Source: Heterodera schachtii | Lineage: Eukaryota > Nematoda > Chromadorea > Rhabditida > Heteroderidae | Assembly: GCA_023374025.1 (NCBI GenBank) | Contig: SIJG01000165.1 | Coordinates: 171,905 to 235,904 of the forward strand | Length of the DNA: 64,000 nt | Reading direction: 5' to 3' | Shown here: positions 48,108 to 57,903 of the stretch, one piece after another | Layout of the letters: every line of letters begins with the position of its first letter | Numbering within the stretch: position 1 is the first letter of the stretch | Notes under the pieces: model-generated | Database searches by the model: none | Told to the model about the DNA's origin: nothing | Seen by the model: only the letters and a program-made list of their open reading frames with translations | Translations under genes and position numbers: made by a program

Positions 48108-48199
48108 TTCATTTATTTGGACTTTTTAGTAAAATAGTCATATAAAACTAAAAAAGCCGTTTTATATAAAAAAGGAAAAACAAATAAATATTCGTAAAC

Positions 48200-48517
48200 A
48201 CTTGTTGACCCTAATTATCACCATACCACAATTATACTTTTTTGTCCATTTTTTGATGGTTTTGTAGCTCATAATTTGGGAAAATGTCATCATTTCTGAT
48301 TTGTCACGAATTCACCAACCACAGAAGCAAAAGTGAGCAAATGGGACGCATAATTGCACACATTAAATTTTTAACTCATTTTTGAAAAACCTTAGAAACT
48401 TGGATTTATTTCTTCCTCCATTCATAAATTTTGCGAATTCAGCTCTTCCACAATTTCACACACAATATCCGGGATTTGAAGCGGACGAATCGAATCGTTC
48501 GCCTTTTTCATATCCAT
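48200..48517 (-). pseudogene. F-box-like gene remnant (also in copy 2)
   Basis: ATG at 48517 on the minus strand, then 31 codons (48422-48517) with SIRPLQIPDIVCEIVEELNS and a TGA. In shifted frames downstream come NKSKFLRFFKNEL, SHLLTFASVVGEFVTNQK and DDIFPNYELQNHQK. The PLxIPDxVxxxIxxxL start recalls F-box-like proteins, which occur in large nematode families. The stop and frame changes mean the copy is broken or heavily spliced. Further minus-strand coding-like DNA (ETKRFVDRLVNFL) lies at about 48760-48800. Confidence 0.35.
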
Positions 48518-49133
48518 AACAAAAAAATATCTTATTTGACGGTTCTGTTAGAATTATAAATCGCCAATATAAATGCCAACAGTTGGGGTGAAATTTTTTT
48601 TAAATAATCCCAAATATTTCTTCTAACTAATCAATTCATCAGCAGTTAATCATTGGTTGTTATTGATCTTAGGAGAATTTTCAAAACAGAATTTGATTTT
48701 TTTAAATTAAAAATAACCATATACATTTAAAATATTTTATAAGAAATTCACCAATCGATCAACAAATCGCTTAGTTTCGACTTTCTCTCATAACTTCCCG
48801 ATTAAAAATAATTTTTTGTTTTAATAATAATCTTCTATTGTTGCAATAAATCAATGCCAAATTTGATTAGTCAGTCATTAGGCTCTTAGGTTATTAAAAG
48901 TTAGTAATTTTCAATTATTTAAAATTCAAAATAGTCCATTCGAAATTCTTTAAGTTCTAAGTCCTGTTTTTCGAACCTTTTGTAAGTTTTTCATTTTTTT
49001 AAATTGTTTTTTTTCTGAATGTTTTTGATTTTTTGAAATTATTTCAATTAATAAAAATATTATTTTGTAATTTTCTATCATTTTAATAAATTTAAAGAAT
49101 ATATATAATCACTAAAAGTTTTCTATTTCGCAG

Positions 49134-49238
49134 TTTGTTTTACTGCTCTTTTGCTTATCTGTTAATGTGCCGAAAGATCAGACAAATGAATTTGAAGCAG
49201 CACTATGGGTCAACTCCAATGTGCAGAGAAAAGCCTAG
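49134..49238 (+). CDS. candidate exon with hydrophobic start (also at 63567-63671)
   Basis: Acceptor TTCTATTTCGCAG. The frame in phase 0 reads FVLLLFCLSVNVPKDQTNEF then EAALWVNSNVQRKA and TAG. The first part resembles the core of a signal peptide whose Met would lie in an earlier exon. A second frame is also open over the whole stretch, so the reading is not certain. Confidence 0.35.
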   Translation, partial: FVLLLFCLSVNVPKDQTNEFEAALWVNSNVQRKA

Positions 49239-49893
49239 TACTATCTCGTCATTTTCTTTTTCTTTGTAATTTCTCTCACTTTGGCGTACTATCTCTTCAT
49301 TTTAATTATGTAAAAAACAACATTTACTTCGTGATGTTTAACTTTTTTTCGGCATGTTAAATCTACACCAAATTTTACATAGAGCTAGAGAAAAAAATTA
49401 TGAACAAAATTGGTGGGTTTTTAGAAACAAAAAGTGGGTTAACTAAAAAGATACGGGGTGATGAAAATTTTGCATTTCTTTTTCTCTCATTTTGGCATAC
49501 TATTTTTATGTCTCTAACACATGAAAAACATCAAATTCGCAAATTCTAACAATTTTGGTTTATAGGCTACAAAATCACTTTGGACATTTAGAATTAATAG
49601 AAAAATGAATCGCTTTCGCATTTTGGTTGAAATCAGCAGTTTAGGACTTGAGTTATAACGTAATAAAAATTTGAAACTCCCACTACTTTTTTCTGAGATG
49701 TCAAATTGTCTAGCATCCGCTTTGAAAAATATTTTCCTTTTCAAAATCTTTTTTTAGATATTAAATTTGTTCAATTTGATTGGGAATGAAGCGAATTATG
49801 GCAGATCAAAATAAAAAAAGGCGTTTTCCAGTGTAAATTTTGAAATAGCGCGCAAAAATTTACGCCAAATGCGCTATTTGGCGCAGTTTACCT

Positions 49894-50337
49894 CAGTTGG
49901 GCGCGCACGGTTGGGCGCTCACGGTTGGGCGCTCACGTTTGGGCGCGCACGGTTGGGCGCCAGCATGTTTTTTCACTATAACTTTCTATAAATTTTTCTT
50001 TGTCATCCATATCCCACAATCTTGGTATCGTTCGAAAGCTTAACATGTTTAGAAGCTTTTTCTAAGCTATTGCTTAGCGATTAGACAATTACTAAAAAAG
50101 TTAAACATGAAATCTCAAAAAATGCAAAATTTTTGTAGTTTTTTATAAATAAAAATTTTTCCAGGCTTAAAAATCTCTTCTTTTTTTGTTAGGCTAATAG
50201 AGCATGTTTAGAGCTTTCGAATGATACCAAGATTATTGGATTTAGATGCCAAAGAAAAAAGCTTAAGTGGAAAAGCATGCTGGCGCCCAACCGTGCGCGC
50301 CCAAACGTGAGCGCCCAACCGTGAGCGCCCAACTGAG
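49894..50337. mobile_element. foldback element FB4 with tandem-repeat arms
   Basis: Left arm 49894-49967 and right arm 50276-50337 are inverted copies. Each arm is itself a short tandem array of about 12-bp units of the type TTGGGCGCTCACGG; the left arm has one unit more. Between them a second inverted pair has CTTGGTATCGTTCGAAAGC and GCTTTCGAATGATACCAAG. No ORF of interest. Confidence 0.88.
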
Positions 50338-50599
50338 CGAGTCCGATACATACACACAGACGTTCATCTTTATTATATAGGATTGTAAACAGGCTTTGAT
50401 TCAAAAGTTATCATTATACCCTTGTTGAAGTTTTCGCCTTGTGTAAACCTTCAAATCATGAAAAATTTGTTAGCTTTTTGTATTAAAGTGTTCACTATAT
50501 TACTGAAAGAATTAATAATTAATTTCATTTCATTTAAATCTTAACATCTTTAATATTACTATTAAATATGTATTAAAAATTATGAATATTTATTTTTAA

Positions 50600-50689
50600 A
50601 AATTTTGTGATCCTTTTGCAATTCACTTCATGACCATGTCCGGTATCCAGTCTAATAAAAGCCACAAAATGTTGGAAAACCACGCTTAG
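50600..50689 (+). CDS. candidate terminal exon
   Basis: Open from TAA to TAG; reads DPFAIHFMTMSGIQSNKSHK then MLENHA. Good composition, with two Met codons at its centre. No clear acceptor. Confidence 0.28.
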   Translation, partial: KFCDPFAIHFMTMSGIQSNKSHKMLENHA

Positions 50690-50829
50690 TGATTTTATCA
50701 TTTTATCGTCGAAGATTTTGAGTTGCTTTACCATATAATTTTTTGCAATTAATTTATTTATGTTTTTTTATTTATAAATTCCCAAATTATTTGTTTTTTA
50801 TGCAAGAATAATATTTAATGTTATAATGC

Positions 50830-50875
50830 ATTGGCAATTGTTATTGTATTTATATATATATATATATATATATTT
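50830..50875. repeat. (TA)n microsatellite
   Basis: A TATATA run of about 12 units near 50849-50872; similar short runs are at 16655 and 24938. Confidence 0.85.
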
Positions 50876-51128
50876 AAATATTATTCATTTTTTAAATTAA
50901 TTTATATATAGATAATCCTAATAAAAAAGATTTGTCTTAGTAGTTTAATTTTAATTTTTCTTAACCCAAAAGGTTTTATTTATTTATTTTTCCGTTTTAT
51001 AGCGTAAAATATCATTTAAAAGTCGTAAAGAAAATAACAACAAATATTGTGAAAATTATTTATTATCCTAATTATAAAACTAATTTCATCCTTTTTACAG
51101 GATTGCTTATGTTTATGCTAATGTTTAG

Positions 51129-51172
51129 GATCGCAAATAGTTGACAGAATTGCGGCATTCGTTCGCTTATGA
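51129..51172 (+). CDS. candidate short terminal exon
   Basis: Acceptor TGCTAATGTTTAG, reads SQIVDRIAAFVRL and TGA. A strong TCCTTTTTACAG lies 29 bp upstream at 51089-51100 and could be the true acceptor in another frame. Confidence 0.25.
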
Positions 51173-51679
51173 CTTTTCATGAAAAGCTTTTTTTAAAATT
51201 AATTTTATAATTGCTTGAACGGTACCGTGATGGCTGGTGGCGTGGGCCTTGGAGCGGCCATTTTTTGAAAACTGAAATTTTGATAAAATTATTTTGTTTT
51301 TATTATATTTTGTTACCGAAAAAGTATCTAAATTAAAATTTTATTTATTATAGAGATAATAATTTTCATCAACGGTTTTTTTTATTAATACTTAGATTAT
51401 GCATTAATGAAATTTTAAAGATTTATTCATTTTATTGATATATTATTATACTAAATAATTTATTTATAATAGTTTTTGATTTATATTTCCCTTGCAATTG
51501 TCTTCGAAACTCTTCTGACATTTCTTTGCCAACTGTTTCCTTTTTTAGTGGGCTATGTGGCGCATAAATAAAAGTAATTTTTTATAATTACCATTTCAGT
51601 TCCTCCAGAAAACTGTATAGTATATTCATTTCATTATAAAAAAATTTGGATATTCCAAATAAAATAGTCCGAGCGTAAG

Positions 51680-51792
51680 AAACATCCTTGTCAAAGACGG
51701 ATTCCACTCTGCAACTAATTGCGCAATTCCAAAAAATGATCAGTTCCTGGGATATCCTTCTAAAGAAATTAAATATAATTGTATTAAATTAA
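51680..51792 (+). CDS. candidate exon, 37 codons
   Basis: After AGCGTAAG the frame reads TSLSKTDSTLQLIAQFQKMI then SSWDILLKKLN before background composition and a stop. Amphipathic, G/C-ending codons. Same strand as 51931-52074. Confidence 0.33.
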
Positions 51793-51928
51793 CTGGTTTT
51801 TCCTTTGTCAGTCTTTTTTGTTATGAATTTCAAAAATTATACATTTTGTCAGCCATTTCCAATCGATGTTTGAGATTACGAGTATTTATTTGGGTATTAA
51901 AAACAATCTATTGCATTAATTTATTTAG

Positions 51929-52074
51929 GTGAGGACCATTACGACATTGTGAAATTTTGTACCATTGAAGTAATAATTTTAGTTGTATTAGAGCGAATAA
52001 GCGCTTCTATTTTATTAAGCTATTATATAAATAATAAAGTGAAACGATCTTATTTGGCCTTATTTTTTGTTTAA
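51929..52074 (+). CDS. open stretch with a receptor-like membrane segment
   Basis: After TTATTTAG, 47 codons are open: EDHYDIVKFCTIEVIILVVL then ERISASILLSYYINNK and SYLALFFV. A hydrophobic segment ending in ER-x-x-A-x(6)-Y recalls the TM3/loop of nematode serpentine receptors of the sra/srab group; this is a weak resemblance only. The same AG|GTGAGG is also a perfect donor, so the exon boundary is ambiguous. Confidence 0.25.
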
Positions 52075-52360
52075 GTTTCAGTTTTTTTTTTAATTTTTAA
52101 TCTTTCATTTAGTTTCGGAATTTAACATGAAACCTTTTCCGCTTTTTCTGAATTCCTTCCTTTTGATTATAAATATAATTTTATTCTTTTATTAGTTTTA
52201 AGAGTTATTTTGGAAAGCATATTTAAAAAATTAAAGTTAAATTTTAGTTTTAATTTTAATTTTTTTTGTTATTAATTTGATCATGGGTATTTACATCATT
52301 CATCTGTTTTTGTGAAATTTATTAATTCAGTTCTGCGTGTATTTATTTAATTATTATTAA

Positions 52361-53256
52361 TAGGGATTCTTTTTTTAGGAAAATGCATAAAATTTCTGCG
52401 CACTTAATACGCTTAGATAAGCACGAAAAAAGCATTTTCCGCCTGATTTGGGGTGTCTACGATGACTTTTATAATGCCTAACTTTGCCTATTTTGGACTT
52501 TTTGTGCTTAATGCCTAAATGCCTATTTTTATGCCTATTTCGCCATTTTTGGCGCCTTTTTCAGGATTTTGAGAAAAATCCTTAACAAAAATGCAATAAA
52601 AATGAAAAATATACCCCTAAGAAACGAACCGAAAAATTTCAGAAAATACACCCCCTAAGATTCAAAAAAAAATTCGCAAATATTAATCCCCAAAATATAA
52701 TTATTTTTTCTTAGTAAAAATTTTTGATTTAAAATTGTCTTTATTCGAAAAAACTTTAAAACAATTGAAATATAAGCAAAATTAAGTGTTTTAATTAAGT
52801 TTTTATGTGATTTGCATCCTAAAAAGTGTTAAACAAAATTTTATTAGCCTATTTTAGTGCCTATTTGAGGGTTTTTGTGCCTAAATAAAAATGAAAAATA
52901 TACCCCTAAGAATCGACCTGAAAAATTTCAGAAAATAGACCCCTAAGAATTGAACAAAAATTTTCACAAAAATTCGTCCCCAAATTTTAATTTTTTTTCA
53001 CTAATAAAAAAATTAGTTTAAAAAAATATTTTTATCGAAACAACTTTAAAACAATTGAGAAATATAGGCAAAATAACTTTTTTGATTAATTTTTACGTGT
53101 TTTGCTACCTAAAAGGCTTTAATAAAAAAACTTTTTTTGTCTATTTTAGTGCCTATTTGATGATTTTTGTGCCTATTTGGTGCCTATTTTCCGATTTTTT
53201 TCTGCCTTTTTAGGTGCCTATTTCGAGATTTTTTGTGCCTAAAAAAAGAATCCCTA
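52361..53256. mobile_element. TIR element with TAGGGATTC ends (896 bp)
   Basis: Ends TAGGGATTCTTTTTTTAGG and its reverse complement. The inside repeats GCCTA-type motifs and two direct blocks (about 52590-52690 and 52890-52990) with ATACCCCTAAGAA and AAAAATTTCAGAAAATA. The TAGGG tip suggests hAT, but I see no clean 8-bp target duplication, only TAATTATTAA-like sequence on both sides. No transposase. Confidence 0.8.
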
Positions 53257-53674
53257 CAAATAATTATTAATTGGCATATAATTTTTTAATTCATTTCTCT
53301 TTTATTCATCAATGTTCTTTTTTTATTAATAAATGTCAACATTTAACTTCGGTTAGAATATACATATTGTAGTCCAATATAATATATTGGAATATTGTAT
53401 AATTTTGAAAATTTTTTTTTATTAAATTACTCACATTATTTAAGTATATTCCGATTAGCATATTGAGTTTAAAAAAATTAAGCTAAATTAAAAAGCCTTT
53501 CATTAATAAATCAAAGTAATAATTTTGATTTACCAAAAAATCTGGGTTTATTTTTTCTGAAATTGGTGTGATTGGTAAAATAAATGATTTTTCTTATTCC
53601 GGTTCATAACTTTTATTGCCTTTATTTAATCAGTTTTTATTATTTATTTAAAATTTTATTGTTATTCTTTTCAG

Positions 53675-53850
53675 ATATTCTTGGCAACCACATAATGTAA
53701 AAATGTAGACATTGACTATTAATTTTACGGTCAACGAGCAACCAGCTTTGCCATTGGCTTTGATGCGCATGAATGAGTCCTTAAATTTTAAAAATTATTC
53801 CCCAGTAATAAATTAAGAATTAAATGCTATACATATTTTCATCCATATTG
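53675..53850 (-). pseudogene. decayed sequence related to 24928-25122
   Basis: Keeps ATGGATGAAAATATG and, downstream, TLCGCQEYLKR, but the first frame stops after eight codons. It lies immediately 3' of the transposase exon on the same strand. Confidence 0.45.
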
Positions 53851-53866
53851 AATAATTGAGGTTAAT

Positions 53867-54142
53867 TTAATTCATTATTTTAATTAAATATGTCCAAATT
53901 AACCTCTTGCGCCACAAAAATTCTTCCACATAAGAATTCAATAAACTTCTGTGTGTTCCATATCTTTTTTTGTGTTCCGCTTTGAATTTCTGCCAAAGTC
54001 CTCCTTCAACTGTATTGGTGTGCTGACCCGTTTCGCTATTCACAAATTCCACACTGTGATTGACCGTGTAATGCACATAACCTTCTGGCAACCGCCCAAT
54101 TGTAAAATATGCCTTCCACAAGTCAGAAATTTTTAATATGCA
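53867..54142 (-). CDS. ISXO2/Merlin-type transposase, C-terminal exon
   Basis: DDE transposases of the IS1595/ISXO2 type (Merlin in animals) cut and join transposon ends. After acceptor CATTTTACAG the minus strand reads SDLWKAYFTIGRLPEGYVHY, then TVNHSVEFVNSETGQHTNT, and KKRYGTHRSLLNSYVEEFLW. The HYTVNHS...F.....HTNTVEG...K...GT....L.SY..EF.WR pattern is the end of the ISXO2-like domain. Translation continues to a stop at 53867-53869, or may splice at AAGAG|GTTAAT. No upstream transposase exon is seen up to the element at 54.2-54.8 kb, so this is a fragment, or a gene with a distant 5' part. Confidence 0.72.
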   Translation of the reverse strand, partial: CILKISDLWKAYFTIGRLPEGYVHYTVNHSVEFVNSETGQHTNTVEGGLWQKFKAEHKKRYGTHRSLLNSYVEEFLWRKRLIWTYLIKIMN

Positions 54143-54189
54143 CTGTAAAATGGATACATTTATTAGCATTTAAAAATGTATGTTAAAAG

Positions 54190-54815
54190 TACCCCGTAAA
54201 CTGCAAAAGTACCGATTTTCCGAATGGGTCAGATGTAAAAAGAGATCGGGAATCAAATCTGTTAATGGTCAATAAATTTGACTATTTTTTTTTTCAAAAG
54301 CGCTTTTTTTCCGGCGCAATTTTTTCAAAAAACTAGAAAAAATGGATCCGGTGGTGCCGATAGGCGCCGCCGGAAATTTTTTTTTTGAAAATTTTTTCAA
54401 TTTCTTAACTTATTTTGTCCAAAAATGAAAAAAAGTCGTACTTTTTGACTCATTTCTACAGCAGGATTAATAAGTAAACGCCGATCCGGCGGTGCCGATA
54501 GGCGGCGCCGGGAAATTTTTTGCAAATTCTAAATGAAATTTGAGTTGAAAAATGGATTTATTTTGATTGAATTTATTATAATTTATTCAAAAATTTTGGC
54601 ATTCTGTTCTTTAAAATTTCCAAAAAATCAATGAAATCCCGCAGAATCCCGCACAAAAAGTCAAATTTGCGGATCCCGCTGCGGGATTGAAACTCAAAAT
54701 TCTTTGCGGGACGGGATCCCGCGGGATTAATCCCGCAAATCCCGCATTTTCTAAAAAATGCTTGATTGCGGACTGGGATCCGCAAAATCTCGCGCGGGAT
54801 CCCGCGCCGGCCTCT
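54190..54815. mobile_element. hAT-like element, apparently truncated on the left
   Basis: Carries the shared motif twice (GGTGCCGATAGGCGCCGCCGG near 54353 and a variant near 54491), then GCGGGATCCCGC palindromes, and ends GCCGGCCTCTA at 54815, the same CTCTA tip as the complete elements. No matching left tip with a TSD was found. ORFs here are compositional. Confidence 0.65.
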
Positions 54816-55051
54816 AGTTGATTCTTTATTTTTGAACTTAATTTTTTTTTCTTTTTTGAATTTAAGATTTTTTTCGTCAATTTCATATGTATTTAAAGTC
54901 TTATTATTCTTGATTTTTTTTTAACAATTTTCCTTCCCTTTTTTATTGTCATAAATGAAAAATGTTTTTTCAAACTTGATTTCTAATAAATAATTTTAGA
55001 ATAAAAATTATCTATTAAAATTTACTTGTAAAACGTTTTTCCATTTAAAAG

Positions 55052-55117
55052 GCGGCTGAGAGTGAACCCAGCGCGCAAGTCCTGATGAAGAATAAGATTC
55101 AAAACATCGTTCTTTAA
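55052..55117 (+). CDS. candidate terminal exon
   Basis: Acceptor CCATTTAAAAG; reads AAESEPSAQVLMKNKIQNIV then L and TAA, phase 0. Hydrophilic and G+C-rich against its flanks. Confidence 0.33.
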   Translation, partial: AAESEPSAQVLMKNKIQNIVL

Positions 55118-55424
55118 TACAATTTAGATTAATTTTTAATTATTTTTTGAATTTCATTTAAATTATGGCCAATGAAAAGGTTTATGTTTTAATGTTTTAA
55201 TAGATTTTCAACGAATATATTATTGCATTTTAGTGTTTATCATTTTTGCACATAATTTTGGCGCTTAAAAATAATTTTTATACTTGGGTTAATTTTTTTA
55301 AAAAACTAGAATTTTTTTTGCTTTAAAAATTCAAAAATGAAAACCAATTAATTTAAAAAGACTATTTTAAAATATTTTTTTTTTACTTCTCTGAATAATT
55401 ACTATGAAAATGCACTAATTACAG

Positions 55425-55468
55425 AACATTTTGGGCAAAATCACTAAAACCCGTAACTTGTCTGATCC
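55425..55468 (+). CDS. candidate exon, 44 nt
   Basis: Acceptor CACTAATTACAG and donor GTAGGT, both good. Reads NILGKITKTRNLSD plus two bases; the in-frame TAG lies inside the donor, as expected for a real exon end. Confidence 0.35.
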
Positions 55469-55511
55469 GTAGGTTATTTTGAAAAAATTTATAAATGGAA
55501 TTTGTCATTAA

Positions 55512-55615
55512 TAGAGACCGGGATTTTAGTAAGAAAATTTTAAAATAACACATAAAATAGGCATGAAAGCTGAAAAGGGGCATAAAATTTACAAAACGAC
55601 AAAAAGGCACAAAAC
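55512..55615. mobile_element. left-end fragment of a TIR element
   Basis: TAGAGACCGGGATTTTAG followed by GGCATAAA/GGCACAAA motifs like those in the element at 52.4-53.3 kb. No right end found. Confidence 0.35.
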
Positions 55616-55907
55616 TAAAAATGCATTAAAACTTATTCTTGTGTACTAAATTTTCAAAAATTATAAATTTTTATTTTTTCGCTGACAAAATAACTACCTT
55701 TTAATGTTTTCTTGAGTAAAAAAAACTTATTTCAATAATTCATTATTCAGATACTCATTTATTGTTCAATAATTAAATGATGATATTTATCAATACATTG
55801 TCAGCACTTTTATACCTTTATAAACTAATAGTATTTTAGCAGCTTTGCTTTTAATTATGTTTTTCTATTTATTATATAATTTTAAAAATAAAATTTTTAA
55901 TATTTAG

Positions 55908-55982
55908 TTTGGCCATAGCCAACTTGTTTCACTCAAATCTTTTTGGATTGTCCGTCATATGAGGAGACCTAATTTAAAAGTT
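55908..55982 (+). CDS. candidate exon, 75 nt
   Basis: Acceptor TTTTTAATATTTAG; reads FGHSQLVSLKSFWIVRHMRR then PNLKV, with GTATAT as donor in phase 0. Without the donor the frame runs on through hydrophobic residues to TAA. Among the better islets. Unknown. Confidence 0.38.
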
Positions 55983-56659
55983 GTATATCTTTTATTTTTC
56001 TTTATTTTGAATAATCCTTTTTAAATACAAATAGATCTTTTATATTTGATTATATGGGCGTTTGGCTATATATTAAGTGCCTTTCTATTCAATTGAATCG
56101 GTAATTAAAGTATGTGGCTTTTTTCTATGTTCATAACATTTTTTTATTTTTATGAATATTCCATCATTTTCAATGGCGCGTTATTTCCATTTTCATATTT
56201 TATTCAGTATAATTTAAATATTAATTGAATTGATGTATGAACAGCTTCTTTGTTGATTTTTCAAAATATAAGCTTTAAGTAAATTTATTTTGTAAACTTT
56301 TTGTTGGTTTTTAACTTAAAATAATTTATTTATTCTTCCACTTGGTATTTCATAACTTTGTTAACTGACACAAATTTAATATATGTTGCATCCAATTCCA
56401 TTATAAAGATAACCAGATAAATATATTATAATTAAGTTGATGTTTTATTGATACAATTATTCATTTCTTAAATCGCTTGTCAAGTATTTACATATAAGTG
56501 TTTGAATGAATTTTAAAAATTAATATATTGATATTTTAAAATTTTAGAGTTTCCGCTAATATTTTTGCTCATTTCCTTTTAAGTAAAATACGGAATGCTT
56601 TTTAGTCGGATTTACATTTAATTAATATTAGAAAAATAAATTAGTTGCGTGAGCACAAA

Positions 56660-56706
56660 ATGATAAAAGAAATTGTTTTACTCAGTTTATCCTCTTTTTT
56701 CATATG
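56660..56706 (+). CDS. small secreted peptide candidate, exon 1
   Basis: ATG then MIKEIVLLSLSSFFI plus two bases, with donor ATG|GTAATT. A charged start followed by a hydrophobic run fits a signal peptide. Joins in phase with exon 2 at 56854. Confidence 0.4.
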
Positions 56707-56853
56707 GTAATTAAGTTGAAAATTAATTGATTAATTTAATTTGTAGTTTTTAAAAGTATTTTAGATTTATAAGGTATATTACTTTTGAAAAGCAAACATT
56801 GTTATAATGTTCTAAATTGTTGGATTATCCGTTGATTTTATTTGCAATTACAG

Positions 56854-56920
56854 CAACTTTATATTCTCAATTGAGAAGATTAGTTTTGATTATCATCCAT
56901 GTCTTGTCCAATTATTGTAG
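56854..56920 (+). CDS. small secreted peptide candidate, exon 2
   Basis: Acceptor TTTGCAATTACAG. One base completes C, then NFIFSIEKISFDYHPCLVQL and L before TAG. With exon 1 this is a complete 37-residue frame with a 147-nt intron. Two Cys follow the hydrophobic core. The function is unknown and the call rests on splice phase only. Confidence 0.38.
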
Positions 56921-57044
56921 AGGTGTCACGGGGCTAAATTAAATTTAAATTATTTAATTTAATTTTGCATAAATATCTAATTCTATTTAAATTAATTATT
57001 TTTGTCTAAAGATATTCATATTATGATATTAAAGTCTCTTAATC

Positions 57045-57337
57045 AGATCACTCCTTCATGGTGGGTGATCTATAAACCCAAAAATCGCTTGAAACCGGAA
57101 ATTTTTCGAAAAAAAATCCTAGGGGGTTAGGAAAATTTCCATTGAAATTTGGAGTAGGCCTATGAGAAAGAGCACAAAATTCTCTACAAAATTGTCTGTT
57201 GGATGGTTGGTCTACGACTTATTTTCGCTGAAGTATGGGCACTTCAATTTTGAAGTTGATCATTTTTACTGTAAAATGCACTATTTCTTTAAGAAATATA
57301 GTACTTTTTGTAAACATCAAAATTGAAGTGCCCATAC
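57045..57337. mobile_element. foldback element FB5
   Basis: Inner perfect 21-bp inverted repeat (57233-57253 and 57317-57337; GTATGGGCACTTCAATTTTG and complement). The flank at 57041-57180 matches, inverted, the flank of FB3 at about 43915-44050 (AATCAGATCACTCCTT and GAGAAAGAGCACAAAATT), so the two are related. Confidence 0.7.
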
Positions 57338-57514
57338 CATCAGAATTTTTGGCCATAAAATATTGACTTTTTGTTCGTTAAACTTAATGGGACAACACTT
57401 TTGACCATGGCTGTATTTACAGTTTTAATAATATTTTTAAGATTTATTTATGATATTTACAGTTTTAATAATCAGTTTTTTATTTATGTAAAAATATTAT
57501 TTTAAATATTCAAG

Positions 57515-57647
57515 AAACATCGAGGCTTTAATTTTAAGCTCTTGTGACGTGAATCTCACAAGGCCAGTGAGATTACGGCATTTGCCGCCAATGTTTAATA
57601 TTGTTTTATATGAAATTATTTTGTGCTTCTTTTTTTCTGTTTTTTAA
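57515..57647 (+). CDS. candidate exon over a hairpin-rich islet
   Basis: After TATTCAAG the frame reads NIEALILSSCDVNLTRPVRL then RHLPPMFNIV and on to TAA. The minus strand is also open and reads NIGGKCRNLTGLVRFTSQEL. Because the islet is palindromic, both strands look alike and coding cannot be decided. Confidence 0.25.
57541..57587 (+). ncRNA. nested alternative hairpins
   Basis: CTTGTGA (57541-57547) pairs with TCACAAG (57556-57562), while AATCTCAC (57552-57559) pairs with GTGAGATT (57567-57574). The two stems share bases and exclude each other. A third small stem, CGGC/GCCG, follows at 57576-57587. Role unknown; could be structured RNA or an element relic. Confidence 0.3.
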
Positions 57648-57720
57648 TGTCTCAAAATGTATTTTTTACACCAATTTATGAGCAGAAAAAATAAATAAAT
57701 AATGGGCAAAAATAAATATT

Positions 57721-57903
57721 ATGTTAAAAATATGTAAACAAATCTTATTAGATAATGTAATTTATTTGAATAATTTTTTATTTTTGCTTTTGTTGTATGT
57801 TTGGACAAATACAACGTCTATATTTTATATCCGAAAGTTCCATTTGAAATTATATCAATTTTGCGTTTTATTCTCGTCTGCACGTTCGGCCATCTCAAAA
57901 TAG
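57721..57903 (+). CDS. 60-codon ORF with one membrane segment
   Basis: Begins MLKICKQILLDNVIYLNNFL, then a hydrophobic run, then VWTNTTSIFYIRKF and a tail SSARSAISK. Codons improve towards the 3' end. It may be a small membrane protein or an exon with run-on. No homology recognised. Confidence 0.25.
   Translation: MLKICKQILLDNVIYLNNFLFLLLLYVWTNTTSIFYIRKFHLKLYQFCVLFSSARSAISK

Larger units (their letters stand above)
44332..49567 (+). repeat. large direct duplication, copy 1 (at least 5.2 kb)
   Basis: Matches 58765-64000 with an offset of 14433. I found only two one-base length differences, both in homopolymers (14 versus 13 T near 45285; 6 versus 7 A near 47925). The right end of the match is set by the window edge, so the true length is unknown. 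Recent duplication or assembly artefact. Confidence 0.97.

Noticed and set aside
49514..49744. 76-codon minus-strand ORF across the end of duplication copy 1
   Set aside because: A/T-rich composition and no conserved pattern; likely background of foldback-type sequence.
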